A stretch of DNA of 64,000 bases. It comes from Sphaerothrix epifaneia. GTDB lineage: Bacteria; Cyanobacteriota; Cyanobacteriia; Phormidesmidales; Phormidesmidaceae. The position numbers were made by a program, and so were the translations under genes. Positions within the stretch are counted from its first letter, which is position 1. Each line of letters starts with the position of its first letter. This document shows, one piece after another, positions 51,934 through 60,828 of this stretch. The notes below the pieces were generated by a model. It did not search any database. It was not told where the DNA came from and saw only the letters and a list, made by a program, of their open reading frames with translations. The stretch covers positions 1 to 64,000 of the forward strand of contig NZ_JBHZOL010000087.1 of NCBI RefSeq assembly GCF_042788235.1, given 5' to 3'.

Positions 51934-52731
51934 TTAAAAACGATATCTGAACACCTGAACCTTCATCCCTGTAGCAGGCAACGTATTGGTTCTAACCGTC
52001 AAAGCATCTCCTGTCCCTTGACTAACCTGAGCTGCAGGTAGCGTTTGCTGCACAAGCGATAGAAACTCATCTATCGGTGCCAGCGGGCATTCCGCTGCCG
52101 CAACCCCCTCTGCAGCAGCAGTTTGGTACTGCGTAGGAATCACCAGCTTAGGATTTAAAACCTGCATAACCCCAACCGCTTCCTGAGCGTTATAAGCTTT
52201 AGGGCCACCCCCTACTGGCAGCAGCAAAACGTCAGGCCGTCCGATTAAAATTTGTTCTTCTACGCTAATCGGGGCAGCAGCTCCTCCCATGTGTACAATC
52301 GTGATGCCCGCTTGGTTCCAGCGCCAAATAACGTTATTGCCAAAGCGACGGCCTCCTTCGCGATCGTGATCGGTGAGAATCCCCTGAATGCGAAGTGGAT
52401 CTAGCTCATAAATACCGGGTTCAGCCAGTAAACGGGGATTGCCGGGTAAGTCATCTACCCAACCTTCATCGAAAAGACGGCTACTAATTAGTACCAAATC
52501 AGCAGCTGCTTGCACAGGACGATAGCCCGCCGTACACCCCACAGGCCGAAACGGATTAACCAGTATCCGCTGCCCCCCACCCGTGAACAGAAAAGCACTA
52601 TGGCCAAGCCACTGTAGCATCACTGAGCCGCTCGTTTGGGCTGGCAATTTCTGCCAATGCGAAGTTAACCCCAGTCCAAAAGTCGCTAAAAAGGTCGCTC
52701 CAGCATAGCGAACCAACTGTCGCCGTTTCAT
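51934..52731 (-). CDS. Exported beta-lactamase-fold protein with degenerate metal site
   Basis: The fold is that of UlaG-like metallo-beta-lactamase superfamily proteins: LQWLGHSAFLF, ILVNP, DVLLLPVGGG, NAQEAVGVMQVLNPKLVIP. Metal ligands are largely missing. The HxHxDH motif is replaced by SSRLFDEG (about residues 83-90), HTGD by HMGG, and the late MHYGT-type histidine by TQYQT. Enzymatic activity is therefore doubtful. From the ATG at 52731 the N-terminus MKRRQLVRYAGATFLATFG is a Tat- or Sec-like export signal. It sits between trpG/pabA and pepP on the same strand. Confidence 0.75.
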   Translation of the reverse strand: MKRRQLVRYAGATFLATFGLGLTSHWQKLPAQTSGSVMLQWLGHSAFLFTGGGQRILVNPFRPVGCTAGYRPVQAAADLVLISSRLFDEGWVDDLPGNPRLLAEPGIYELDPLRIQGILTDHDREGGRRFGNNVIWRWNQAGITIVHMGGAAAPISVEEQILIGRPDVLLLPVGGGPKAYNAQEAVGVMQVLNPKLVIPTQYQTAAAEGVAAAECPLAPIDEFLSLVQQTLPAAQVSQGTGDALTVRTNTLPATGMKVQVFRYRF

Positions 52732-52805
52732 AACTCTTTCTCCAACATTACGTAGGCTATCAATCACAGAAACGCTCTGCAAATTTTCGCACGATACTTG
52801 CTGAG

Positions 52806-53444
52806 TTAGGGGCTCACGGTAGATAAGCGCTCCGCTAACGAAGGCTCTGCTGGAGCAGATAGTGACGTTAGAAAATTGCGCAGTAGCAGCTTTCCGGGTT
52901 CTGTGAGAACGCTTTCTGGATGAAACTGCACGCCTTGAATATGAGGATATTGACGGTGACGAACCCCCATAATGGTGCCATCTTCAACCCAGGCTGTAAT
53001 TTCCAAATCTGCCGGACAACTTTGCCGATCAATCACCAAACTGTGATAGCGCGTAGCCGTAAACGGATTTGCTAGCCCTGCAAAAACGCCCACTCCTGAA
53101 TGGTGAACCTGAGAGGTTTTGCCATGCATGAGAACGGGGGCAGACACCACCTGTCCACCAAACACTTGACCAATTCCTTGATGGCCTAAGCAAACGCCCA
53201 AAAGCGGTACCGTTTTACCCAAAACTCGAATGACCTCCATTGAGATGCCCGCATCCTCTGGTCTACCGGGGCCAGGAGAAATGACAATAGCTGCTGGGTT
53301 TAGGCGTTCAATATCTTGGAGCGAAATCTGATCATTTCTAAAGACTTGAATCGATTGAGCAACTGGAAACTCAGCACTCAACTCACCTAAATACTGGACA
53401 AGGTTGTAGGTAAAGCTATCGTAATTATCGATGACCAAAAGCAT
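52806..53444 (-). CDS. trpG: Anthranilate/aminodeoxychorismate synthase glutamine amidotransferase
   Basis: This class I glutamine amidotransferase supplies ammonia to anthranilate synthase (tryptophan) or aminodeoxychorismate synthase (folate); cyanobacterial copies may serve both, so TrpG or PabA is possible. The N-terminus is LLVIDNYDSFTYNLVQYLGEL. The catalytic cysteine is in GVCLGHQGIGQ, and the His-Glu pair is in QFHPESVLT. No synthase component I gene is adjacent. It follows dgkA by 24 bases. Confidence 0.93.
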   Translation of the reverse strand: MLLVIDNYDSFTYNLVQYLGELSAEFPVAQSIQVFRNDQISLQDIERLNPAAIVISPGPGRPEDAGISMEVIRVLGKTVPLLGVCLGHQGIGQVFGGQVVSAPVLMHGKTSQVHHSGVGVFAGLANPFTATRYHSLVIDRQSCPADLEITAWVEDGTIMGVRHRQYPHIQGVQFHPESVLTEPGKLLLRNFLTSLSAPAEPSLAERLSTVSP

Positions 53445-53468
53445 GTTTTCTTACCTGGCTGAAACTGA

Positions 53469-53921
53469 TTACAAACGAGCAAACAAAGGAGGGACTAAAA
53501 GACAGCCCGCCACTAAGACAGAGGCTAGCGCCGAAATGAGGACGGCAGCGGCGGCACAATCTTTGGCAATTTTGGCCAGTTCGTGATAAGCCTGCTGAAC
53601 CGTCAAGTCGACGACAGACTCAATAGCCGTGTTAATCAGTTCCATTGTTAAAACAGCGCCACTGGTCAAACCCAAAATGGCAATGCTAGTCGCATCTAAA
53701 TGCAACCATAGCCCTAAGCTAAGGGCAAAAGCGCCGACCACTACATGAATTCGAAAGTTCCGCTGGGTTTGAAAAGCGTAAGCTACCCCATTCCATGCAA
53801 ATCGAAAGCTGGCTAGAAGATTAGAAGCGACTTGCCAAGCCATATCCCGATTGGGCTGGGCTAGCTTGGGCGTAGCGTCTGAAGCTTGTTCTAGAGATTT
53901 TTGAGAAAGCGGCATGGGCAT
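53469..53921 (-). CDS. dgkA: Diacylglycerol kinase family membrane protein
   Basis: DgkA-type enzymes phosphorylate diacylglycerol or undecaprenol in the membrane. The 150-residue protein has a polar N-terminal extension of about 30 residues and three hydrophobic helices. It carries the active-site motif ELINTAIESVVDL, with the catalytic Glu and the Asn-Thr-Ala-Ile-Glu core. In Gram-positive bacteria and cyanobacteria the true substrate is often undecaprenol. Gene order ybeY-dgkA-trpG is common in cyanobacteria. Confidence 0.92.
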   Translation of the reverse strand: MPMPLSQKSLEQASDATPKLAQPNRDMAWQVASNLLASFRFAWNGVAYAFQTQRNFRIHVVVGAFALSLGLWLHLDATSIAILGLTSGAVLTMELINTAIESVVDLTVQQAYHELAKIAKDCAAAAVLISALASVLVAGCLLVPPLFARL

Positions 53922-54095
53922 AGCGTCTTAGGAAAACGTCTTCAGATCTAGCAAAGAGTTACAGCATTTACATCTATCTAGGCAGCAAAATTGAACCAGA
54001 TTTGCTAGATAGAGTAGCCGATCGAATCCTGATGCACTTACGTTACAGTATGTAACTCAATCACTCGCTGTAACAACTCTAACCTGAAGTCTTCA

Positions 54096-54608
54096 TTAAG
54101 TGACGACGCCGACTGTCTGTAAGAGCCGTCGTTGCTCAACTAACATTTGTTCTAGCTGATCTTCATCGGGATGATCCCAACCTAAAAGATGTAAAAAGCC
54201 ATGAGCAGCCAGCCAAGCTAGCTCTTGTTGCAGGCTGTGTTGCTGCTCAGTAGCTTGGGTAGCTGCCGTTTCCAGGGAGATGACAATGTCTCCTAGATAA
54301 AGTGGCTGAGTTTCTAGCATTTCTAGAGCAACTGGCGCTGTAGCTTCAAGGGTGGCAAAAGCTAAAACATCGGTTGGCACATTCTTAGCGCGGTACTGCG
54401 CGTTGAGTTGCTGAATTTGGCGATCGCTGGTCAGTCGCAAACTCACCTCATAGGTTCCGATTGGCGATGGCGGCGGCTGTAGGTGCCTCAGCCAAGTTTG
54501 TAGCCAATCTTGCCAAGGCAAATCTGGAATGGCCGTCTCCCCTAAATCTTCAATTTGAATAGCTACTTCAAGGTGTATTAATGACAAGTTTGTCCCAGAA
54601 GACTCCAT
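54096..54608 (-). CDS. ybeY: Endoribonuclease YbeY
   Basis: YbeY is a single-strand endoribonuclease needed for 16S rRNA 3' maturation and ribosome quality control. The metal-binding signature HGFLHLLGWDHPDED provides three histidines. NVPTDVLAFA and YLGDIVIS are also typical. The N-terminus has a modest extension; ATG at 54608 is used. A DUF3285 gene lies 23 bases upstream. Confidence 0.94.
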   Translation of the reverse strand: MESSGTNLSLIHLEVAIQIEDLGETAIPDLPWQDWLQTWLRHLQPPPSPIGTYEVSLRLTSDRQIQQLNAQYRAKNVPTDVLAFATLEATAPVALEMLETQPLYLGDIVISLETAATQATEQQHSLQQELAWLAAHGFLHLLGWDHPDEDQLEQMLVEQRRLLQTVGVVT

Positions 54609-54631
54609 ATAGATGATGCATCTCCGGTTAG

Positions 54632-54820
54632 CTAGCGGGTGAGATAAGCCAGCCCTACTAGCAAAGACAGCAGACCAACTGTCGTTAGGGTGAAGTGATA
54701 GAGAGACTTGCCGCCCTTCTTCACCATGTTTCTCATCGCTAGTTTGACGTAACTTGGAGGAGCACTAGCCTCAGCAGGCAAAGCCGTTGAAGGTTGAGAA
54801 TCAGGCGTCGGTTTTTTCAT
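54632..54820 (-). CDS. DUF3285 single-helix membrane protein
   Basis: This 62-residue cyanobacterial protein has a Pro/Ser/Ala-rich start, the conserved stretch SYVKLAMRNMVKKGGKSLYHF and one C-terminal transmembrane helix. The pattern matches the family DUF3285, whose function is unknown. The ATG at 54820 is preferred over a TTG two codons upstream. It lies between prfB and ybeY, a conserved arrangement in cyanobacteria by my recollection. Confidence 0.87.
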   Translation of the reverse strand: MKKPTPDSQPSTALPAEASAPPSYVKLAMRNMVKKGGKSLYHFTLTTVGLLSLLVGLAYLTR

Positions 54821-55010
54821 AATCAAGGTGAGGGATTAGTTGTTATAGCTTGCGGGTTAAAAGCCTCAGTCGCGCTACAGCACACCTAGAAAGCTTTAAG
54901 CGGCGATCGCTAGGGAAATACAAGCCCTACAGCGTTCTTTAGCCAAACCATTGAACAAACAACAAATTCAGGCGCACAGGCCAACACAACCCAGGGTCAG
55001 CTTTTCAACG

Positions 55011-56142
55011 CTAAGCTTCAGGCGCAGTGCTTTCGACTAGCTGATTATCCTGACGGAGACTAGCCTGAATAAAGTCATCCAGTTCGCCAGCCATCACATC
55101 ATCAACAGCGGTGGTTTCAACTCCCGTACGCAGGTCTTTCACCATTTGGTACGGATGAAACACGTAGTTGCGAATTTGATTGCCCCAAGCAGCTTCTACA
55201 ATATCGCCACGAATATCAGCGATCGCCTTGGCTCGTTGCTCTTGAGCAATAATAAGCAGCTTAGCCTTTAGCAAAGCCATTGCCTTTTCTCGATTTTGTA
55301 GCTGCGATCGCTCTTGCGTACAGCGTACCGATATTCCAGTGGGTAAATGCGTAATGCGTACGGCAGTTTCAACTTTGTTGACGTTTTGTCCCCCGGCACC
55401 GCCAGAACGAGAAGTTTTAATCTCTAGATCTTTTTCAGGAATTTCAACTTCAAGATCATCTTCTAAAATGGGCATTACTTCCACACCAGCAAAGCTGGTT
55501 TGGCGCTTACCGTTGGCATTAAATGGCGAAATTCTTACTAATCGATGAGTACCTTTCTCGCCCTTAAGATAGCCATAAGCATAGCGGCCAGACAACTCTA
55601 GTGTGGCTGACTTCAGCCCCGCTTCATCCCCTTCAGAAATTTCAACCAGGCTGACTTTATAACCGTGCTGTTCTCCCCAACGGGTATACATGCGTAATAA
55701 CATTTCTGCCCAGTCTTGGGCATCTGTACCCCCGGCACCAGCATTAATGGTTAAAACAGCACCGCTTTTATCATAAGGCTCTGACAAAAGCTGCTGTAGC
55801 TCCCACTGGTCAAGCGCACGGGTAAGCTGCACAATATTTTCCTGAGCTTCAGCCAAGAGCGCTGCATCGCTATCTTGCTCTAGCAATTCTAAAATTGCTT
55901 GTGTGTCTGCAAGGCTGGTTTGCCACTGTTCTAACTGCTCTAGATGAAACTTGCAGTCATTTAGCGCTTGTAAAATCTGCTGAGCCCGACTTTGATCGTC
56001 CCATAGCTCAGGCTGAGCAGCGGCTTGTTCTAAATCCCGAATTTTAGCTTTTAGCGCAGGCAGGTCAAAGATACTCCTGAGTTTTACTCAGGCGCTCATT
56101 TAACAAATCAACGTCTTTTTTAATCTCTAAGGTTTCGAGCAT
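55011..56142 (-). CDS. prfB: Peptide chain release factor 2, with +1 programmed frameshift
   Basis: RF2 ends translation at UGA and UAA. The start is ATG at 56142. After 25 codons the zero frame meets TGA at 56065-56067 in the context CAG GAG TAT CTT TGA C, the classic autoregulatory site with an upstream GGAG and slippery CTT. A +1 shift continues as GAC in the frame running to 55011, giving about 376 residues. The stop-codon-recognition tripeptide SPF is in RISPFNANG and the hydrolysis motif GGQ in SGGAGGQNVNKVE. Low RF2 would favour the shift, so the gene senses its own product. Confidence 0.95.
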
Positions 56143-56295
56143 AGGGTTTGCACAACTCAATCAACAACAATCAGGCGGTAGGCTAGCAACCTAAGTATCA
56201 GGAAGCCTTTTACTTTAGCAGGCTTGCCCACCTACCCCCTTAAACGCTTGAAAAACTACTTGCCATCTCGAAAGAGGCAGGTATGTTCAGCGTGC

Positions 56296-57021
56296 TTAGT
56301 CCCGGTTGATAGCAATCAACAAACGCAAAATAAAGATAAACAAGTTGATGTAGGTTAGATACATCGACAGGGCAGCAGGTAAGTACTGCTCGTCTTTGTA
56401 GGTGCGCGGCAGAATGTAGAAATCAACCACCGCAGCCCCCACAAACAACAGTACGCCAACAGCGGAAATGGCAATTTCTAAAAACTGAGGCGTTTGGCCA
56501 CCGAATACCGCGAAGATGAGCTGCCCCACTAGCACCACGATCAGGGCAATCATCCCTAAGCCAATCGTTTTGGTGAGGGCTATACCATCTTCATCAGACA
56601 GGTTTGAGCCAATTTGGCGAGCCGCAATAAAGGTGACACCGCAGCCTAAAGCAGCCATGCCAATACCCGACATGCCAACCCCAGAGGTACTCAGAGCCAC
56701 ATAAACCAAACCACTCAGGGTATAGCCAGAAAGCAGGCTATAGGTCGCCAGTAACGGCAAAGCTGTGGTGTTGTTTCCTTTCTCGGCTACGTTACGCGCC
56801 ACAAAAAACAAAACCAGTTCTGCCACCAGCGCGACCCAAAACGTAGGCATAAAAAGCCCAGGATTGGTTGCTAGCACCTGAATGCCCCCGAAAGTACCTA
56901 GGGCAGTCAAGATGAGTCCACCCCCTACATAGGGCAATGCTTTGGCAATAACGTTAGGCCCAACGAGCGACCGACCGTTGGCTTGCCGAAAGGCTTCGCG
57001 TAAATTGCTGGTATTACTCAT
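56296..57021 (-). CDS. Bax inhibitor-1/YccA family membrane protein
   Basis: Seven hydrophobic helices cover most of the 241 residues. The family pattern is seen in SLLSGYTLSGL, GVTFIAARQ and the C-terminal stretch with VDFYILPRTYKDEQYLPAALSMYL (split across helices). Family members are pH-sensitive calcium leak channels or associate with membrane proteases such as FtsH. No role in this organism is indicated. It is divergent from sigF with a 331-base gap. Confidence 0.93.
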   Translation of the reverse strand: MSNTSNLREAFRQANGRSLVGPNVIAKALPYVGGGLILTALGTFGGIQVLATNPGLFMPTFWVALVAELVLFFVARNVAEKGNNTTALPLLATYSLLSGYTLSGLVYVALSTSGVGMSGIGMAALGCGVTFIAARQIGSNLSDEDGIALTKTIGLGMIALIVVLVGQLIFAVFGGQTPQFLEIAISAVGVLLFVGAAVVDFYILPRTYKDEQYLPAALSMYLTYINLFIFILRLLIAINRD

Positions 57022-57352
57022 AAGCTTTCCTCAAGTTGACGCAGTGACTTTGTAAAGCAGTTTATTAGTCTTGTCTTTTGATTCTATCCAAAACCAACCG
57101 CTTCAATCAGACGCCAATACCGAATTGACGGTAATGGAACGCTCTGCTACTGCTTTTAACGCGTCCCTAAACCGCAACTCTGTAGAAATCAGTAAACCCA
57201 AAACAGGAAAACGCACTACACAGCCTTTAGCAAGTTTCCGGAAAAACTGGGTTCAGTATTTCCACGGATTCATCAGCAATAGGGGGTTGACAGTCCCGTA
57301 AAACAACGATGGTTCTGACAGCGCTGTCTATCGACAATAGAACCAACAAACG
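57022..57352. promoter_or_regulatory. Divergent spacer between BI-1 gene and sigF
   Basis: No confident gene is seen. A 76-codon frame from TTG 57071 to 57301 (or 55 codons from an internal ATG) has ordinary composition but no ribosome-binding site or recognised family. Promoters for both neighbours must lie here. Confidence 0.4.
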
Positions 57353-58171
57353 ATGAACCCGCTCGATATAAGGTACTTCGCAGACATGGCTAGTCAGACC
57401 TCATCTCTTCGCTCCCGTGGTATGGAACTGCTGGTGGCTTACAAGCAAAATCCTTCTGTGCGCGTGCGCAACAAGCTTGTGCAGCTCAATGCAGGTTTAG
57501 TTCGTAAGATTGCCCATCGGGTGAGTCATCAGTGTTCAGAGCCTTACGAAGACCTAGAGCAAATTGGTTATCTGGGTTTGATTCGGGCTATCGAGCGTTT
57601 TGACCCTACCCAAGGTTGTGCTTTTAGCTCTTTTGCGGTTCCTTATATTCGCGGTGAGATGCTGCACTTTTTACGCGATCGCGGTACTGCTGTTAAGATT
57701 CCCCGCCGCTGGCAAGATCTACAAAAAGAGAGCCAAAAAAAGCAGGCTGAACTCATTCGTTTGCTAGGGCGTCAACCCAACGACCAGGAAATGGCAGAAG
57801 CCCTTTCTATTGCAGTGGAAGAATGGCGCGAGGTCAAATTGGCTAACAAAAACCGTTTGCCCCTGAGCCTAGATGCTACAGTTTGCCAGCAAATGGACTC
57901 TGCCATCACGCTGGGCGACACCTTACCCGACGCTCACTATCAGCTTCTGCAGACGTTAGAAGAGGACCGCCAACAGCTTCAACGAGCTTTGAATCAGTTA
58001 GAAGATAAAACCCGCTCTGCCATCGAATTTGTTTTCTTCAAAGGACTATCGCGCAAAGAAGTCGCAGAGCAAATTGGCGTTAGCCCCATGACAGTCACGC
58101 GTCGCATCCAGCGCGGCATTGAGCAAATGGTGGCCTACTTGCAACCTCAATTAGCGCAAAGCGATTCTTGA
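57353..58171 (+). CDS. sigF: Group 3 RNA polymerase sigma factor SigF
   Basis: This is an alternative sigma factor related to SigB/SigF, 272 residues. Region 2 shows YEDLEQIGYLGLIRAIERFDP and FSSFAVPYIRGEMLHFLRDRG. Region 3 has LGRQPNDQEMAEAL, and region 4 is the helix-turn-helix GLSRKEVAEQIGVSPMTVTRR. In Synechocystis SigF controls pilus-based motility and outer-surface functions; here the regulon is unknown. No anti-sigma gene is adjacent. A strong terminator follows at 58231. Confidence 0.94.
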   Translation: MNPLDIRYFADMASQTSSLRSRGMELLVAYKQNPSVRVRNKLVQLNAGLVRKIAHRVSHQCSEPYEDLEQIGYLGLIRAIERFDPTQGCAFSSFAVPYIRGEMLHFLRDRGTAVKIPRRWQDLQKESQKKQAELIRLLGRQPNDQEMAEALSIAVEEWREVKLANKNRLPLSLDATVCQQMDSAITLGDTLPDAHYQLLQTLEEDRQQLQRALNQLEDKTRSAIEFVFFKGLSRKEVAEQIGVSPMTVTRRIQRGIEQMVAYLQPQLAQSDS

Positions 58172-58230
58172 ACTCATCCGTAGCAAATTTTTGCTAGCAA
58201 GTCTCCTCCCAACCGATGAATCCAGTAGAC

Positions 58231-58259
58231 AGAGAGCCTAAAATCAGGCTCTCTTTTTT
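58231..58259 (+). terminator. Intrinsic terminator of sigF
   Basis: AGAGAGCCT (58231-58239) pairs with AGGCTCTCT (58246-58254), with a 6-base loop, followed by five T residues and a further T-rich stretch. A strong Rho-independent terminator. Confidence 0.95.
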
Positions 58260-58372
58260 GTTTTTTTGCTAACTTCATTGGCTGATGAAGCCAGACGAGA
58301 ATACGGTCTGCCCAGATCTGATAGGCTGGTTGATTAGGGTTCTCACTGACCAGGGCAAACGCGGGAGCGGAA

Positions 58373-59953
58373 ATGAGCCAGAATAATTTTCCATCTGAGC
58401 CAGCCAGTTCAACTGACTTTCAAAAGCTACAGCAAAAATTGCGCGATCGCTGGCTGTCTACAGACTACTTTGATCCACAGCCTCGAGAAATTCTTGTTAT
58501 TCCTTCTCTAAGCCTAGACCAACAAGAGTTACAAAAAATTGAAGGGGTTCATCACTACGAAGAACGACTTCTCTTTGCGCTCATTCGCTTGCGTAATCCG
58601 CGTACGCGTCTGATTTATGTTACCTCACAGCCCCTGCACCCCAGCGTTATCGATTACTATCTCGAACTGCTTCCTGGTATCCCTAGCTCTCATGCCCGCA
58701 ATCGTCTCAAGCTGTTTGCCACCTACGATGCTTCCCAAAAGCCCCTGACGCAAAAAATTTTAGAGCGCCCCCGCTTAGTAGAGCGCATTCGCCAGACCTT
58801 AAACATCGAAAACGCCTACATGACTTGCTATAACTCCACCGAACTGGAGAAAAAGCTGTCATTAGAGTTGGAAATTCCTTTACTAGCCGTTGATCCGGAT
58901 TTGCTGTACTGGGGTACTAAAAGCGGTAGCCGCCAAATCTTTGCCGGCTGCGGTTTACCTCATCCGGACGGTAGCCAACTTGTCCACAATCGCCACGATT
59001 TGGCAGAAGTCAGCGCTGAATTATGGGAGCGACAGCCTGATCTCAAGCGGATGGTCATTAAGCTCAATGAAGGATTTTCCGGAGAGGGCAATGCTTTATT
59101 GACGCTTGCCCCGTTAGCGGCGGTGGCACCTGGAAAAGCCAGCCACCAAGAGCGAACAGAGCGCTTCTACGAACATCTGTCAAAGTTGCGGTTTCAGTGT
59201 ATGACGGAGCGTTGGGAAAATTTTGAACAAAAAATTCACGCTTTAGGGGCGATCGCAGAAGCTTTTGTCGAAGGGGACGAAAAGCGATCGCCAAGCGTTC
59301 AAGGCCGAGTAACCCCATTCGGTGACGTAGAAATGCTTTCAACTCACGACCAGGTTTTAGGCGGGCCGGATGGGCAAGTATTTTTAGGCTGCTCTTTTCC
59401 CGCTGATGCTGCCTATCGGCTAAAAATGCAGGAAATGGGACGTCGCGTCGGAGAGCAACTAGCAGCCAAGGGTGCCATAGAACGCTTCGGAGTAGACTTC
59501 ATTGCGGTACGACAGGGAGCCTCTGACAACTGGGATTTACAGGCCATAGAAATTAATTTGCGTAAAGGGGGAACGACCCATCCCTTTATGGCTCTCAAGT
59601 TACTAACCGATGGCAAGTACGACCCAGGTGATGGCCTTTTCTACACACCTCAAGGACAAGTCAAATACTATCAAGCGTCTGACAACCTGCAAAAAGAAGC
59701 CTACCGGGGTCTTCTACCCAGCGACTTGATGGATATTATTGTGGCTAAGCGCTTGCACTTTAATTCCATTGCCGGAACAGGAGCCGCTTTCCATCTAATG
59801 GGTTGTTTGTCGGAGTATGGCAAGCTGGGCATGACTGCAATTGGCAATTCACTCAGCCAAGCTGAAGAAATTTACCAAAAAGTGACTCAAGCCCTCGATG
59901 AAGCCTGTGGAGAACGCGATCCGGTAGAAAGCTTCGACCCAGAGCCTGGGTAA
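58373..59953 (+). CDS. ATP-grasp carboxylate-amine ligase, PGM1-related
   Basis: The 526-residue protein resembles the PGM1-related peptide ligase group of ATP-grasp enzymes. An N-terminal domain (1-170) leads to the ATP-binding lid (RMVIKLNEGFSGEGNALL) and the catalytic region with VDFIAVRQ, LQAIEINLRKGGTTHPF, where Glu and Asn would bind metal. Such enzymes join a carboxylate to an amine, as in peptide natural products. No biosynthetic cluster surrounds it and the substrate is unknown. It is convergent with smpB (40-base gap). Confidence 0.82.
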   Translation: MSQNNFPSEPASSTDFQKLQQKLRDRWLSTDYFDPQPREILVIPSLSLDQQELQKIEGVHHYEERLLFALIRLRNPRTRLIYVTSQPLHPSVIDYYLELLPGIPSSHARNRLKLFATYDASQKPLTQKILERPRLVERIRQTLNIENAYMTCYNSTELEKKLSLELEIPLLAVDPDLLYWGTKSGSRQIFAGCGLPHPDGSQLVHNRHDLAEVSAELWERQPDLKRMVIKLNEGFSGEGNALLTLAPLAAVAPGKASHQERTERFYEHLSKLRFQCMTERWENFEQKIHALGAIAEAFVEGDEKRSPSVQGRVTPFGDVEMLSTHDQVLGGPDGQVFLGCSFPADAAYRLKMQEMGRRVGEQLAAKGAIERFGVDFIAVRQGASDNWDLQAIEINLRKGGTTHPFMALKLLTDGKYDPGDGLFYTPQGQVKYYQASDNLQKEAYRGLLPSDLMDIIVAKRLHFNSIAGTGAAFHLMGCLSEYGKLGMTAIGNSLSQAEEIYQKVTQALDEACGERDPVESFDPEPG

Positions 59954-59993
59954 TGGAGCGCAGGCAGTCAAACATATAGCAAGGCAAAAGCAT

Positions 59994-60464
59994 TTAAGAA
60001 CGTTTGAGCGCTCGCTCAATCTCTCGCTTCTCCTGCTTTCGCTTGAGGCTCTCGCGTTTGTCATGCAACTTCTTACCCCGAGCAAGCCCAATCAGCACTT
60101 TTACCCGCCCTTCTTTCAAATACATTTTTAGCGGCACTAAGGTCAGTCCCTTTTGCTCTGTTTGGCCAATTAGCTTACGAATTTCTTGCTTATGCAACAG
60201 AAGCTTGCGATTGCGTCTAGGGTCATGATTATAGGTTTGGTTGGTCATTGAATGAGGCGAGATGTGAACATTGAGCAACCAAGCCTCTTCATTACGAATC
60301 AAGCCGTAACCATCGCGTAAGTTGACCTTGCCTTCTCGAATCGACTTAACTTCAGTTCCTACAAGCTCAATACCAGCCTCGTAGGTTTCCAAAATTTCGT
60401 AAAGATAGCGAGCTTGTCGGTTGTCACTAACGACTTTGTAGCCGCCACTAGTATCTTTTGCCAT
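59994..60464 (-). CDS. smpB: SsrA-binding protein SmpB
   Basis: SmpB partners tmRNA to rescue stalled ribosomes. The oligonucleotide-binding barrel shows YEILETYEAGIELVGTEVKS, REGKVNLRDGY and HISPHSMTNQTYNHDPRRNRKLLL (split over two strands), and the basic C-terminal tail ends KREIERALKRS, which would enter the mRNA channel. The 156-residue length is normal. It follows a YciI gene by 15 bases; the tmRNA itself is not in this window. Confidence 0.97.
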   Translation of the reverse strand: MAKDTSGGYKVVSDNRQARYLYEILETYEAGIELVGTEVKSIREGKVNLRDGYGLIRNEEAWLLNVHISPHSMTNQTYNHDPRRNRKLLLHKQEIRKLIGQTEQKGLTLVPLKMYLKEGRVKVLIGLARGKKLHDKRESLKRKQEKREIERALKRS

Positions 60465-60479
60465 GCCTGCTCCTTATGC

Positions 60480-60746
60480 TTACTCGACAACAACGCACCA
60501 TTGATGCAGCTCATACTCCACACAACCATTGGTAATCAGCGGATCTTGCTGCACTATCTGGTTCGCTTGCTCTAAGGAGTCAGCCTGAAATAAAAGCATG
60601 CCACCCCCTCGCTCTAACCAGTACCCTGTTCGAGCTTCGTGGCCTTGATTAATCAGCTTACGGACATACTCAATATGGGCAGGCACATGTCGATCGAAAG
60701 TGGCTTTATCAACGATGCCTTTTTCTATTTTGACAAACCAAGCCAT
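60480..60746 (-). CDS. YciI family protein
   Basis: The 88-residue protein has the ferredoxin-like YciI fold: FVKIEKG, RHVPAHIEYVRKLINQGHEARTGYW (two adjacent segments), GGGMLLFQADSLEQANQIVQQDPLI and YELHQWCVV. The conserved His and Asp of the putative active site are present (HVPAH, QQDPL). Its biochemical role is not established in cyanobacteria. It is upstream of and probably cotranscribed with smpB. Confidence 0.9.
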   Translation of the reverse strand: MAWFVKIEKGIVDKATFDRHVPAHIEYVRKLINQGHEARTGYWLERGGGMLLFQADSLEQANQIVQQDPLITNGCVEYELHQWCVVVE

Positions 60747-60828
60747 GAGCAGACTGACCTTATCTGACTAAGGAAGTAGACTAAATGTGGAGCTGGTGAC
60801 TCAGTCTACCAAGCCCATTGTATGACGT

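Noticed and set aside
57071..57301. 76-codon frame between the BI-1 gene and sigF
   Set aside because: TTG start, no ribosome-binding site, no recognised family and no near neighbour on its strand with matching spacing.
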